Shown in pieces: positions 7,453 through 16,496 of a stretch of 64,000 nt of DNA. The notes beneath the pieces are model-generated. The model did no database searches. It saw nothing but the letters and a program-made list of their open reading frames with translations, and was not told the DNA's origin. A program made the translations under genes and the position numbers. The stretch's first letter is position 1. Each line of letters opens with the position of its first letter. The stretch spans positions 20,647 to 84,646 of the forward strand of contig JAGOAU010000013.1 of assembly GCA_017983755.1 (NCBI GenBank), given 5' to 3'. Origin of the DNA: Azonexus sp. (GTDB taxonomy: Bacteria; Pseudomonadota; Gammaproteobacteria; Burkholderiales; Rhodocyclaceae).

Positions 7453-9108
7453 ATGTCGGATAGCCAACAAGCGCGCGACGAAACCATCGTCCGCGCCTAC
7501 CATGCCCGCACCAAGCACCGTTTCGACGCCTATGCCGAAGGCCCCGGCCAGCTCGACTGGGACGCCCAGCCGGCAGCCTTCCGTCGCTATGCCGGCGCGC
7601 CGCAGCTCGAATTGCCGCTCTCCGCCGACCGCTTCGAGCGCTGCTACGGTCGACTGCCGGAAAAGCCCGAAAATCAGGTTGCCGCCGATCTCGACAGCCT
7701 CGGCGCCCTGCTCGAACTGTCTTTCGGCATCTCGGCCTGGAAAAGCTGGGGGCCAAGCCGCTGGGCGCTGCGCTGCAACCCGTCCTCCGGCAACCTGCAC
7801 CCGGTCGAGGCCTACGTCCTGGCCGCCAGCCTGCCCGGCGTGGCGGACGGCCTGCATCACTATGAACCGGAAAATCATGTCCTCGAAGGCCGCGCCCTGA
7901 CGGCGTCCACCGCTGGCCAGCCGTGGCTCGCCATCGGCCTCTCCAGCATCATGTGGCGCGAGGCGTGGAAATACGGCGAGCGCGCCTTCCGCTACTGCCA
8001 GCTCGACATCGGCCACGCGCTGGGCAGCCTCGCCTATGCCGCCGCGCTGCTCGGCTGGCGCGTCGAGCCGCTGGCCGTGCCCGGCGACACGCTGGCGCAT
8101 TGCCTCGGCCTCGATCGCCCGGAAGATTTTTCGCCCTCGCGCTATGCCTTTACCGAAAACGAGGAGCCGGAGATCCTGCTTGCCGTCTACGCACCCGGCG
8201 TGGGTGCGCCGCCGGCCAACGCTGCGGTGCACGACTGGCTGGCCGGCGCCCGTTGGTGCGGCCAGCCGAGCCGCATCGACCCGGCGCCCGGCTACCGCTG
8301 GCCGGCGGTCGACCAGGCCGCCGCCGCCAGCCGCCTGCTGCGGTCGACGCCCGAAAAAGGCCAATTTCCAGCCCTGCCACCGCTGGCGCCGCACGCGAAC
8401 GCGGCCGGCGCCGCGCAGTTAATCCGCCAGCGGCGCAGTGCCCAGCGCTTCGACCCGAAATCCACCCTCGACAAGGCCGCCTTCTACCGCATCCTCGATG
8501 CCACGCTGCCGCGGCCCGGCGCTCCCTTTTCGGCTCAGGAGGCGGCACCGGCCATCCACCTGCTGCTTTTTGTGCTGCGCGTGGACGGCCTGCCGAGCGG
8601 CCTCTACCTGCTGCCGCGTACGCCGCTGGCGGCGGCCGAACTGCCCGCCGTGCTCGGCCGCGCCGACGAACGCTTCGCCGGCCGTTGCGCGGTGGCCGAT
8701 GGCGATCCCGACTGCCCGCGCCATCTCGGCCTGGTCATGCTCGCCGCACTCGGCCTTCAGGAAATGCAGCGCCTCGCCCGCGCCCTTTCCTGTCATCAGG
8801 ACATCGCCGCGACCAGCGCCTTCTCGCTCGGCATGCTCGGCGACTTCGCGGGCGCCGACGGCTACGGCTATCGCTGCTTGCTGCACGAAGCCGGGCTCGT
8901 CGGCCAGGTGCTCTACCTCGAAGCCGAGGCCGCCGGCGTGCGCGGCACCGGCATCGGCTGCTTCTTCGACGACCCGGTGCACCAGGCCTTCGGCATCGCC
9001 GACCCGCGCTGGCAGAGCGTCTATCACTTCACCGTCGGCACACCGATCAGCGACGCCCGCATCGAGACCGCTCCGCCCTATCCACAACGCCAACAGGAAA
9101 ACCCATGA
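7453..9108 (+). CDS. SagB/ThcOx-type nitroreductase, two tandem domains
   Basis: A 551-residue flavoprotein with two nitroreductase-fold halves. The first half (about 60-300) has the SagB pattern WGPSRWALRCNPSSGNLHP, where residues contact FMN, then GLHHYEPENHVLEGRAL and IMWREAWKYGERAFRYCQLD. The second half (about 315-535) repeats it in weaker form: LIRQRRSAQRFDPKSTLDK, GLYLLPRTPL and CLLHEAGLVGQVLYLEAEAA. Relatives oxidise azoline rings in ribosomal peptide toxins, but stand-alone two-domain members in Proteobacteria have no known substrate. No YcaO or precursor peptide gene is near. The start at 7453 follows the usual N-terminus; the frame is open upstream into the LysR gene. Confidence 0.85.
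   Translation: MSDSQQARDETIVRAYHARTKHRFDAYAEGPGQLDWDAQPAAFRRYAGAPQLELPLSADRFERCYGRLPEKPENQVAADLDSLGALLELSFGISAWKSWGPSRWALRCNPSSGNLHPVEAYVLAASLPGVADGLHHYEPENHVLEGRALTASTAGQPWLAIGLSSIMWREAWKYGERAFRYCQLDIGHALGSLAYAAALLGWRVEPLAVPGDTLAHCLGLDRPEDFSPSRYAFTENEEPEILLAVYAPGVGAPPANAAVHDWLAGARWCGQPSRIDPAPGYRWPAVDQAAAASRLLRSTPEKGQFPALPPLAPHANAAGAAQLIRQRRSAQRFDPKSTLDKAAFYRILDATLPRPGAPFSAQEAAPAIHLLLFVLRVDGLPSGLYLLPRTPLAAAELPAVLGRADERFAGRCAVADGDPDCPRHLGLVMLAALGLQEMQRLARALSCHQDIAATSAFSLGMLGDFAGADGYGYRCLLHEAGLVGQVLYLEAEAAGVRGTGIGCFFDDPVHQAFGIADPRWQSVYHFTVGTPISDARIETAPPYPQRQQENP
7645..7674 (+). repeat. USS-like motif, variant core TACGGTCGAC
   Basis: One mismatch in the core, but both tracts are in register: AAAA at +7 to +10 and AAAAT at +16 to +20. 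Inside the nitroreductase gene. Confidence 0.6.
8339..8368 (+). repeat. USS-like motif, exact core with both tracts
   Basis: Core 8339-8348, AAAAA at +6 to +10 and AATTT at +15 to +19. Encodes LRSTPEKG at the linker between the two nitroreductase domains. Confidence 0.8.
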
Positions 9109-9413
9109 CCCCGACCCTCACCGCCTTCCTCGACCAGCACGGCTTCCCGCATGACCAGCTATCCGCCCCGCAGGCCGACCGCCGCTTCACGCCGCTGATG
9201 CGCGCCTGCAAGGAAGGCCGGCTCGACATCGTCGACGAACTGCTGGCGCTCGGCGTCGATATCGCGGTCACCAACGCCGACGGCTGCAACGCGCTGTGGC
9301 TGGCCTGCTACCACGGCAGCCACGCCACCATCGAACGCCTGATCGCCGCCGGAATCGACATCGACCTGGCGGCCTCGGTCGAGTGCCTGAAATTGCTGCG
9401 GCGGGCGGCCTGA
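9105..9413 (+). CDS. Short ankyrin-repeat protein
   Basis: A 102-residue protein with two recognisable ankyrin repeats: RFTPLMRACKEGRLDIVDEL (about 27-46) and GCNALWLACYHGSHATIERL (about 60-79), each followed by a hairpin such as LLALGVDIAVTNADG. A third repeat begins (AAGIDIDLAAS) but the chain ends quickly with VECLKLLRRAA, so the protein may be C-terminally shortened relative to longer relatives. Its ATG overlaps the nitroreductase stop by four bases (ATGA), indicating translational coupling. A protein-binding partner of the nitroreductase is a reasonable guess. Confidence 0.8.
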   Translation: MTPTLTAFLDQHGFPHDQLSAPQADRRFTPLMRACKEGRLDIVDELLALGVDIAVTNADGCNALWLACYHGSHATIERLIAAGIDIDLAASVECLKLLRRAA

Positions 9414-9525
9414 GGGCAGCCCGCTTGCCGACGATGCTGCTACGGTGCTAGGTTGCGTTGCGAAAGCGGCATGCGACGCCGCGCGGCCGCCAAGAGCTTG
9501 AAATGCCACTTGCACAGGACAGATC

Positions 9526-9912
9526 ATGCACATCATCGCCCTCGTCTGCACCACCATCCTCGGTCTGCTGATTTTCGGCCTTGGCCTGGCTGTTTCGGTA
9601 TGCCGTTTTCGCGACCGCCGGAGTACGGGACATGTCGACGATCCCGCCAACATGCTGCACAAACTGGTTCGGGCGCACGCCAACACGACCGAATTCGCGC
9701 CCTTCCTGGCCGTGCTCGTTCTTTATCTCGGGGCGCAGTCGCCGTCGGCAGCCGTTCTCGGACTGATGGTTGCCGCCACTGCCTGCAGGGTGCTTCTGGT
9801 CATCGGCCTGGTGGCCTGGCCGACGCTGGCCAGGCCGAACCCGGCGCGCTTCGTCGGCGCGCTGGGCACCTACGTTTTCGGGGCGGCGCTCTGCCTCGCC
9901 CTGCTGCTGTGA
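9526..9912 (+). CDS. MAPEG family membrane protein
   Basis: A 128-residue integral membrane protein with four hydrophobic segments. The family signature is present: RRSTGHVDDPANMLHKLVRA then HANTTEFAPFLAVLVLYLG, close to the MAPEG pattern R-x-x-x-N-x-x-E. Eukaryotic MAPEG enzymes are glutathione-dependent; bacterial members of this short type are mostly uncharacterised. It stands alone: the ankyrin gene is 112 bases upstream and crcB converges from the other side with a ten-base gap. Confidence 0.88.
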   Translation: MHIIALVCTTILGLLIFGLGLAVSVCRFRDRRSTGHVDDPANMLHKLVRAHANTTEFAPFLAVLVLYLGAQSPSAAVLGLMVAATACRVLLVIGLVAWPTLARPNPARFVGALGTYVFGAALCLALLL

Positions 9913-9922
9913 ATGACGAGGC

Positions 9923-10330
9923 TCAGGCCCAGATCTTCGTCGCGCCGACGGTCAGCAGCCCGAGCCAGGTCGCCGTCAGCGAGCCGGCCAGATGCACTGT
10001 GGCGAGGCCGATGGCCCAGGCCGGTTGGCCGGCCAGCAGGCGCTCGACGACTTCGGCCGAGAAGGTCGAGAAGGTGGTCAGCCCGCCGAGAAAGCCGGTG
10101 ATGGCGAACAGCTTCCAGGCCAGCGGAAAATGCGTGTTGATGTGGAAGACGCCGACCGCCACGCCGACCAGGTAGCCGCCGATCAGGTTGGCCGCCAGTG
10201 TCCCGAGCGGCAGTGCGATGAACAGAGGGTTGAGCGCCAGCCCGAGCAGCCAGCGCACCCAGGCGCCGAACGCGGCGCCGAGGCCGACGGCGAGGAAATT
10301 CAGGGCGGTGAGGTTGTGCAGTGCCGACAT
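9923..10330 (-). CDS. crcB: Fluoride channel CrcB/FluC
   Basis: A 135-residue four-helix membrane protein that exports fluoride as an antiparallel dimer. Key motifs are visible: GAAFGAWVRWLLG in helix 1, the GTLAANLIGGYLVG segment in helix 2, and the helix 3 signature GFLGGLTTFSTFSAE that carries the Phe-box residues and the central break. Length is normal for the family. No fluoride riboswitch can be picked out upstream, because only 68 bases separate its start from the divergent glnS start. It converges with the MAPEG gene. Confidence 0.95.
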   Translation of the reverse strand: MSALHNLTALNFLAVGLGAAFGAWVRWLLGLALNPLFIALPLGTLAANLIGGYLVGVAVGVFHINTHFPLAWKLFAITGFLGGLTTFSTFSAEVVERLLAGQPAWAIGLATVHLAGSLTATWLGLLTVGATKIWA

Positions 10331-10398
10331 CCGGTGAATTCTAGCGGTTTCAGGACACCAACCGGTAAAATAGCGCGATTGAAATCCGAGGTTTTACC

Positions 10399-12198
10399 GT
10401 GAGCAGCCCCAACAAACCGGAAGTCGCCCCCGCCGCCAATTTCATCAGGAATATCGTCGAAGCCGACCTCGCCGCCGGCAAGCATGGCCAGCGGCGCTGG
10501 GCCGGCCACCCGGGCAGCGCCGCCGACCACGCGGCCGGCCCGCTCGATCCGGCGAAGATCCGTACCCGCTTTCCGCCCGAGCCGAACGGCTACCTGCACT
10601 TCGGCCATGCCAAATCGATCCTCCTCAACTTCGGCCTTGCCGAAGCTTTTGCCGGCCGCTGCCACCTGCGTTTCGACGACACCAACCCGGAAAAGGAAGA
10701 GCAGGAGTACGTCGATTCGATCATCGACGCCGTGCATTGGCTCGGCTGTTCGTGGGAGCAGGGCGGCGAAAGCAACCTCTATTACGCCTCCAATTATTTC
10801 GACTGGATGGCACAGTTCGCCGAATACCTGATTTCGGCCGGCCATGCCTACGTCGACAGCCAGTCGGCCGAGGAAATGCGCGTCAACCGCGGCACGCTGA
10901 CCCAGCCGGGCAAGGATTCGCCGTACCGCACGCGCAGCGTCGCCGAGAACATGGACCTCTTCAAGCGCATGCAGGCCGGTGAATTTGCCGACGGCACGCA
11001 CATCCTGCGTGCGAAGATCGACATGGCGGCGCCCAACATCAACCTGCGCGACCCGGCGATCTACCGCATCCGCCATGCCACCCACCACAACACCGGCGAC
11101 AAGTGGTGCGTCTACCCGATGTACACCTTCGCCCACCCGATCGAGGATGCGCTGGAAAACATCACGCACTCGATCTGCACGCTGGAATTCGAGGACCAGC
11201 GCCCGTTCTACGACTGGTTGCTCGAACGCCTGGCCGAGGGCGGCCTGCTGCAACGGCCGCTGCCGCAGCAGATCGAATTCTCGCGCCTCAACCTGACCTA
11301 TGTCGTGCTCTCCAAGCGCAAGTTGATCCAGCTGGTCGAGGAAAAGCACGTCGACGGCTGGGACGATCCACGCATGCCGACCCTGGTCGGCGCCCGCCGC
11401 CGGGGCTATTCGCCCGAAGGTTTCCGCCTGTTTGCCGAGCGCATCGGTGTCTCCAAGAACGATTCGCTGATCGACTACGTGCTGTTCGAGGATGCGATGC
11501 GCGAGGTCATGAACGAGTCCGACCAGCGCCGCATCGCCGTGCTCGACCCGCTCAAGCTGATCATCGACAACTACCCGGAAGGGCAGGTCGAGGAATGCTT
11601 TGCGCCCAACCATCCGCTGCATCCGGAGCTCGGCCAGCGTGCCATGCCCTTCAGCCGCGAGTTGTGGATCGAGGGCGAGGACTTCATGGAGGTCCCGAGC
11701 AAGGGTTTCCGCCGCCTGTTCCCCGGCAACATGGCGCGCCTGCGCTACGGCTACGTCGTTGAATGCACCGGCTGCGACAAGGACGAGAACGGCAAGGTGA
11801 TTGCGGTCCACTGTAATTATCTGCCCGAAACCAAGTCCGGCACGCCGGGCGCCGATAGCGTCAAGGTCAAGGGCAACCTGCACTGGGTCTCGGCCGCCCA
11901 GTCCTGCGCCGCCGAAATCCGCCTCTTCGACCGCCTGTTCGCCGTTCCGGCGCCCGGCGCCCGCCGCGAGGGCGATGCCCCGGAACTGGAGCGCGATTTC
12001 CTCGATGACCTCAATCCGGCGTCGAAGCAGACCATCACCGCCCAGCTCGAACCCTGCCTGCGCGACGTGAAGCCGGAAGATCGCTTCCAGTTCGAGCGCC
12101 ACGGCTATTTCGTCGCCGACCGCGTCGATTCCCGCGACGGCAAGCCGGTGTTCAACCGGGCCGTCACGCTCAAGGATTCGTGGGGCAAGGCCGGCTGA
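10399..12198 (+). CDS. glnS: Glutaminyl-tRNA synthetase
   Basis: Class I synthetase charging tRNA-Gln, 599 residues against about 554 in E. coli; the extra length is an N-terminal extension and a few insertions. The Rossmann core shows the HIGH-type motif in RFPPEPNGYLHFGHAKSI (about residues 57-74) and the KMSKS-type motif as VLSKRKL. The anticodon-binding beta barrels fill the C-terminal 250 residues. The start is a GTG at 10399 preceded by CCGAGG; no ATG in frame fits. The next gene starts on the last base of its stop codon. Presence of GlnRS matches Gamma- and Betaproteobacteria. Confidence 0.97.
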   Translation: MSSPNKPEVAPAANFIRNIVEADLAAGKHGQRRWAGHPGSAADHAAGPLDPAKIRTRFPPEPNGYLHFGHAKSILLNFGLAEAFAGRCHLRFDDTNPEKEEQEYVDSIIDAVHWLGCSWEQGGESNLYYASNYFDWMAQFAEYLISAGHAYVDSQSAEEMRVNRGTLTQPGKDSPYRTRSVAENMDLFKRMQAGEFADGTHILRAKIDMAAPNINLRDPAIYRIRHATHHNTGDKWCVYPMYTFAHPIEDALENITHSICTLEFEDQRPFYDWLLERLAEGGLLQRPLPQQIEFSRLNLTYVVLSKRKLIQLVEEKHVDGWDDPRMPTLVGARRRGYSPEGFRLFAERIGVSKNDSLIDYVLFEDAMREVMNESDQRRIAVLDPLKLIIDNYPEGQVEECFAPNHPLHPELGQRAMPFSRELWIEGEDFMEVPSKGFRRLFPGNMARLRYGYVVECTGCDKDENGKVIAVHCNYLPETKSGTPGADSVKVKGNLHWVSAAQSCAAEIRLFDRLFAVPAPGARREGDAPELERDFLDDLNPASKQTITAQLEPCLRDVKPEDRFQFERHGYFVADRVDSRDGKPVFNRAVTLKDSWGKAG

Positions 12199-12782
12199 TG
12201 GACAGCGCAGCAGCGGCGGACATTCTCGCCTTCTGGTTCGGCCGTCCGGGCGAGCCGGGTTACGGCCAGCCGCGCGGCGAATGGTTCCGCAAGGATGCCG
12301 GGTTCGACGCCGCGATCCGCAGCCGCTTCCTGCCTGGCGTCGAGGCTGCGCTGGCGGGCGATCTCGACGCCTGGGCCGACGACCGGCAAGGCCTGCTCGC
12401 CCTGCTGATCCTGCTCGACCAGTTTCCGCGCAACCTCTTCCGTGGCGAAGCGCGCGCCTTTGCCGGCGACGAGCAGGCGCGCCGTCTGGCCGGACTGGCT
12501 CTCGCCAAGGGCTGGGACCAGCCCCTGAGCGCCGTCGAAAAGCTGTTCGTCTATCTGCCTTTCGAGCACAGCGAGTCGCTGGCCGACCAGGAACGTTCGG
12601 TTGCCCTGTTCTCGACGCTGGCCGCCGGCCATCCGGGCTGCGAAGGCTTCCTCGACTACGCGCACCGGCATCATGAAGTGATCGCCCGCTTCGGCCGTTT
12701 TCCGCATCGCAATGCGGCACTCGGTCGCCCCTCGACCCCCGAAGAGACGAGTTATCTCGCTCAGCCGGGCAGCGGTTTCTGA
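12198..12782 (+). CDS. DUF924 family protein
   Basis: A 194-residue cytosolic protein with the DUF924 pattern, a helical repeat fold related to TPR. Seen: ILAFWFGRPGE at the start, EWFRKDAGFDAAIRSRF, LILLDQFPRNLFRGEARAFA, and FVYLPFEHSESLADQERSVA, ending with the family's HRNAALGRPSTPEETSYL. Function is not known. The ATG overlaps the glnS TGA by one base (TGATG), so it is translated from the glnS message. The methyltransferase gene follows five bases later. Confidence 0.92.
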   Translation: MDSAAAADILAFWFGRPGEPGYGQPRGEWFRKDAGFDAAIRSRFLPGVEAALAGDLDAWADDRQGLLALLILLDQFPRNLFRGEARAFAGDEQARRLAGLALAKGWDQPLSAVEKLFVYLPFEHSESLADQERSVALFSTLAAGHPGCEGFLDYAHRHHEVIARFGRFPHRNAALGRPSTPEETSYLAQPGSGF

Positions 12783-12787
12783 TTCTC

Positions 12788-13972
12788 GTGTCGGCGCGCG
12801 ACGTTGCCAGCCTCGGCCAGGTATTCACGCCACCCAATGTGGTGGCCTTCATGCTCGACCTGTGCCGCAACAATGGCCGCGTGCTGGAACCGTCGGCCGG
12901 CGACGGGGCCTTCTTCGCGACCCTGCGCGAGCGCCAGGCCGATTGTGTCGGGATCGAGGTCGACCCGCGCGTCGCCCCAGAGGGCGCCGAAATCCGCGAT
13001 TTCTTCGATTACCCGCTGAGCGAGCAATTCGACACCATCGTCGGCAACCCGCCTTACGTGCGCTTTCAGGATGTTGCGGTCGACACCCGGAAAAGGCTGA
13101 AATCCGATCTGTTCGACGGGCGCAGCAACCTCTTCCTGTTCTTTATCGAGAAGTGCATCCGCCACCTGAAACCGGGCGGCGAGCTGGTCTTCATCGTGCC
13201 GCGCGAGTTCATCAAGCTGACCGCCGCCAAGAAGCTCAATGCCTGGCTCTACGAGCAGGGCAGCATCACGCATTTCTTCGAGACCGGCGACACCCGCGTC
13301 TTCGGCGAACACACGCCGAACTGCGCCATCTTCCGCTTCGAAAAGGGACGGATGGATCGCCACATGGCCGACGGGCGACGTTTTGTCGAGGTGGACGGCC
13401 AACTGATGTTCCTGCGCGACGATTACAGCGTGCGCTTCGCCGATGTGTTCACGGTCAAGGTGGGGGCGGTGTCCGGCGCCGACACCATCTACACGCACCC
13501 CAAGGGCAACATGGAATTCGTCTGCTCGAAGACCGTGGAAACCGGCGAAACGCGCCGCATGCTCTACGGCATCAAGCATCCGCACCTGGAAAAGCACAAG
13601 GCCGAACTGCTCGCCCGCCGTGTCCGCAGTTTCGACGAAAGCAACTGGTGGCAGTGGGGGCGCGCCTTCCCGATCAACCTGCATCCGCGCATCTACGTCA
13701 ATGGCCGCACGCGCAAGCGCGAGCCCTTCTTCCTGCACGACTGCAACAGCTTCGACGGCGCCGTGCTGGCGCTGTTCACTAAGAACCGTCGCATGCCGCG
13801 TCGCGAGCTGATCGAATGCACGCTGATGCTGAACCGGGAAGTCGATTGGCAGGAACTCGGCTTCGTCTGCGACGGCCGCTTCCTGTTCACCCAGCGCAGC
13901 CTGCAGACCTGCGTGCTGCCCGACAAGTTTTCCCGATTCCTCCCGCCCGAAGCGAAAAAGGACGCCGCATGA
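12788..13972 (+). CDS. Orphan N6-adenine DNA methyltransferase (Eco57I/TaqI-like)
   Basis: A 394-residue SAM-dependent methyltransferase of the gamma order: motif [16 protein letters not shown], motif [13 protein letters not shown] (about residues 31-42), an acidic EVD pair, and the catalytic motif IV NPPY in [10 protein letters not shown] (about 80). The C-terminal half should read the DNA target. There is no restriction endonuclease gene next to it, so it may be a solitary methylase or a conserved housekeeping one; rRNA or protein substrates cannot be excluded. Start is GTG at 12788. It sits between DUF924 and pyrF and overlaps pyrF by four bases. Confidence 0.85.
   Translation: MSARDVASLGQVFTPPNVVAFMLDLCRNNGRVLEPSAGDGAFFATLRERQADCVGIEVDPRVAPEGAEIRDFFDYPLSEQFDTIVGNPPYVRFQDVAVDTRKRLKSDLFDGRSNLFLFFIEKCIRHLKPGGELVFIVPREFIKLTAAKKLNAWLYEQGSITHFFETGDTRVFGEHTPNCAIFRFEKGRMDRHMADGRRFVEVDGQLMFLRDDYSVRFADVFTVKVGAVSGADTIYTHPKGNMEFVCSKTVETGETRRMLYGIKHPHLEKHKAELLARRVRSFDESNWWQWGRAFPINLHPRIYVNGRTRKREPFFLHDCNSFDGAVLALFTKNRRMPRRELIECTLMLNREVDWQELGFVCDGRFLFTQRSLQTCVLPDKFSRFLPPEAKKDAA
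13075..13104 (+). repeat. USS-like motif, exact core with both tracts
   Basis: Core 13075-13084, AAAA at +7 to +10 and AAAT at +16 to +19. Inside the methyltransferase gene, encoding [10 protein letters not shown]. Confidence 0.8.
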
Positions 13973-14781
13973 CCTTTACCCAGATGCTCGCCGCCGCCTG
14001 GCAGAAAAACAATTCGCTGCTCTGCGTCGGCCTCGATCCCGATCCTGCCAAGTTCCCCGCTCACCTCAAGGGTCGCGACGATGCCATCTTCGAATTCTGC
14101 GCCGCCATCGTCGATGCCACCGCCGACCTCGTCTGCGCCTTCAAGCCGCAGATCGCCTACTTCGCCGCCCGCCGTGCCGAAGACCAGCTCGAAGCGCTGA
14201 TCGCCCACATCCACGCCAAGCATCCCGGTATCCCGGTCATTCTCGATGCCAAGCGCGGCGACATCGGCTCCACTGCCGAGCAGTACGCGATCGAAGCCTT
14301 CGAGCGTTTCCAGGCCGACGCCGTCACGGTCAACCCCTACATGGGCCGCGATTCGGTCGATCCTTATCTGGCCTGGCCGGACAAGGGCGTCATCCTGCTC
14401 TGCCGCACCTCCAACCCCGGCGGTTCGGATCTGCAGTTCCTCGACGTCGGCGGAGAAAAGCTGTACGAGCGAGTTGCCCGGCTGGCCGCCGGCGAATGGA
14501 ATACGAACGGCCAGATCGCGCTGGTCGTCGGCGCCACCTTCCCGGCCGAGATCGCCCGCGTGCGCGAACTCACCGGCGACATGCCGCTGCTCGTGCCGGG
14601 CATCGGCGCCCAGGGCGGCGACGTCGCGGCGACGGTCAGGGCCGGCCGCACGGCGGCGGGAAGCGGCTTGATGATCAACTCCTCGCGTGCCATTCTCTAC
14701 GCCGGCAAGGACGAGAATTTCCACATCGCCGCCCGCGCCGCGGCGCAGGAAACGCGCGCCACCATCAATCTCTACCGCTGA
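13969..14781 (+). CDS. pyrF: Orotidine 5'-phosphate decarboxylase (PyrF type 2)
   Basis: Converts OMP to UMP in pyrimidine synthesis. The 270-residue protein is of the longer, type 2 form. Seen: [12 protein letters not shown] near the N-terminus, FKPQIAYF, the catalytic stretch [17 protein letters not shown] (the Asp-Lys-Asp cluster), VTVNPYMG, and the phosphate-binding [12 protein letters not shown]. The ATG overlaps the methyltransferase stop by four bases (ATGA). The peptidase gene follows after ten bases with its own ribosome site. Confidence 0.96.
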   Translation: MTFTQMLAAAWQKNNSLLCVGLDPDPAKFPAHLKGRDDAIFEFCAAIVDATADLVCAFKPQIAYFAARRAEDQLEALIAHIHAKHPGIPVILDAKRGDIGSTAEQYAIEAFERFQADAVTVNPYMGRDSVDPYLAWPDKGVILLCRTSNPGGSDLQFLDVGGEKLYERVARLAAGEWNTNGQIALVVGATFPAEIARVRELTGDMPLLVPGIGAQGGDVAATVRAGRTAAGSGLMINSSRAILYAGKDENFHIAARAAAQETRATINLYR

Positions 14782-14791
14782 GGAGTCCGCC

Positions 14792-15679
14792 ATGCGCATG
14801 GATGACCAACGTGAAAGCGACAACATCGAAGACCGCCGCGGCGGTGGCGGCTTTGGTGGAGGCGGCGGCTTGCGGCTCGGGGGTGGGCGCCTCGGCATCG
14901 GCACCATCGTCATCGCGCTGGTCGCCAGTTACTTCCTCGGCATCAACCCGCTGACCGTGCTCAGCATGCTTAGCGGTGGCGGCGGCATGCCGGCCATCGA
15001 GCAGAGTGCCCCGCCGGCCCACAAGCCGCCGGCCGGCGACGAAACGGCGCGCTTCGTGTCGAAAGTGCTGGCTTCCACCGAGGACACCTGGATCGAAGTC
15101 TTCCGCGCCAGCGGCCGCCAGTACGAGGAACCCAAGCTGGTTCTGTTCTCCGGCGTGACGCCGACCGCCTGCGGCACCGGCCAGTCGGCGATGGGGCCGT
15201 TCTACTGCCCCGGCGACCAGAAGGTCTATATCGACCTGACTTTCTTCCGTGAGCTGAAGGAGCGCTTCAAGGCACCCGGCGAATTCGCCCAGGCCTATGT
15301 CATCGCCCACGAGGTCGGCCACCACGTGCAGAACCAGCTCGGCATCTCCGACCAGGTGCAGGCGGCTCGCCAGCGTGCCGGCAAGGCCGAAGGCAATGCG
15401 CTTTCGGTGCGCCTGGAACTGCAGGCCGACTGCCTGGCCGGCGTCTGGGGCAAGCGCACCGACACCATGAAGAACGTCCTCGAACCGGGCGATCTGGAAG
15501 CGGCGCTGACCGCCGCCACGGCTATCGGCGACGACCGTCTGCAACAGCAGGCGCAAGGCCGCATCGTGCCAGAGAGCTTCACCCACGGCACCTCGGAACA
15601 GCGCGTGCGCTGGTTCCGGCGCGGCTTCGAAACCGGCGACATCAACCAGTGCAACACGTTCAAGGCGGCCCAGCTCTGA
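14792..15679 (+). CDS. ypfJ: Neutral zinc metallopeptidase, YpfJ family
   Basis: A 295-residue protein with an N-terminal Gly/Arg-rich cytosolic tail, one membrane helix (about residues 36-60, [16 protein letters not shown]) and a periplasmic peptidase domain. The zinc site HEVGHH lies near residue 172, followed by the glutamate ligand region [12 protein letters not shown], the usual YpfJ arrangement. [16 protein letters not shown] and [12 protein letters not shown] are also family hallmarks. Substrates are unknown. AGGAG stands eight bases before ATG 14792. The M23 peptidase gene follows at once. Confidence 0.94.
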   Translation: MRMDDQRESDNIEDRRGGGGFGGGGGLRLGGGRLGIGTIVIALVASYFLGINPLTVLSMLSGGGGMPAIEQSAPPAHKPPAGDETARFVSKVLASTEDTWIEVFRASGRQYEEPKLVLFSGVTPTACGTGQSAMGPFYCPGDQKVYIDLTFFRELKERFKAPGEFAQAYVIAHEVGHHVQNQLGISDQVQAARQRAGKAEGNALSVRLELQADCLAGVWGKRTDTMKNVLEPGDLEAALTAATAIGDDRLQQQAQGRIVPESFTHGTSEQRVRWFRRGFETGDINQCNTFKAAQL

Positions 15680-15684
15680 ATTTC

Positions 15685-16494
15685 GTGCGCCTGTGCGGCG
15701 CGCTGGGACTGCTGCTCGCCAGCGCCGCCGGCCTGGCGCTGCCGCAGCATTCACCGGTGCCGGGCGGCGTCGCCGTCATCGACCTTAGCGCGGCGGGCAC
15801 GCCGGCGCCGACCGCGCGGTGGGGCGAGCAGCCGCTCGCCGTACTGCGCGACAACGGGCGCTGGGTGGCGCTGCTCGGTATCCCGCTCGACACTTTGCCG
15901 GGCCCGCTGGAAATCGACGTTTTCAGCGGGTCGACCGCAACCGCCCGTAGCGTGGCGGTCCAGGTCAAGAACTACCCGGAACAGCGCCTGACGATCAAGG
16001 ACAAGCGCAAGGTCGAGCCCAACGCGGACGATCTGGCGCGCATCGAGCGCGAACGGGAGATAACCGAAGCGATCAAGCGCCGCTTCAGCCCGCCAGCGCC
16101 GGATGCCGACTTCGCACTGCCGGCCGCCGGCCCGCTGTCGTCGCGCTTCGGCCTGCGCCGCATCTTCAACGGCCAGCCGCGCAACCCGCATGCCGGGCTC
16201 GACGTCGCCGTCGGCACCGGCGCGCCGGTCAAGGCACCGGCCGCCGGCATCGTGGCCAACACCGGCGATTACTTCTTCAACGGCAACACCGTGTTCATCG
16301 ACCACGGCCAAGGTCTGATCACCGCCTACATGCACCTGTCGCGCATCGACGTCCGTTCCGGTCAACCGGTCAAAAAGGGCGAAATCCTCGGCGCCGTCGG
16401 CGCCACCGGCCGGGTGACCGGCCCGCACCTGCACTGGGCCGTCATCCTCAACAATACGCCGGTCGATCCCGAGCTGTTCCTGGCGCGGCCCTAG
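15685..16494 (+). CDS. M23 family metallopeptidase (LytM-like), secreted
   Basis: Zinc endopeptidase that cuts peptidoglycan cross-links or helps activate amidases in the periplasm. The C-terminal LytM domain is complete: HAGLDVAV with the first zinc ligands near residue 169 and HLHWAV with the last near 248. An N-terminal signal sequence (RLCGALGLLLASAAGLA) and a spacer domain precede it. I start at GTG 15685, five bases after the ypfJ stop, because the signal peptide begins there; a GTG at 15649 within ypfJ is the alternative. It converges with the cytochrome c gene with two bases between stops. Confidence 0.88.
   Translation: MRLCGALGLLLASAAGLALPQHSPVPGGVAVIDLSAAGTPAPTARWGEQPLAVLRDNGRWVALLGIPLDTLPGPLEIDVFSGSTATARSVAVQVKNYPEQRLTIKDKRKVEPNADDLARIEREREITEAIKRRFSPPAPDADFALPAAGPLSSRFGLRRIFNGQPRNPHAGLDVAVGTGAPVKAPAAGIVANTGDYFFNGNTVFIDHGQGLITAYMHLSRIDVRSGQPVKKGEILGAVGATGRVTGPHLHWAVILNNTPVDPELFLARP
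15910..15939 (-). repeat. USS-like motif, exact core with both tracts
   Basis: Reverse-strand core 15930-15939, then AAAA at +7 to +10 and ATTT at +16 to +19. Opposite strand of the M23 gene. Confidence 0.78.
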
Positions 16495-16496
16495 CG

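Noticed and set aside
10300-12873. 857-codon open frame on the reverse strand over glnS
   Set aside because: It mirrors the conserved glnS and DUF924 frames, is rich in Arg/Ala/Gly from high-GC antisense reading, and shows no domain.
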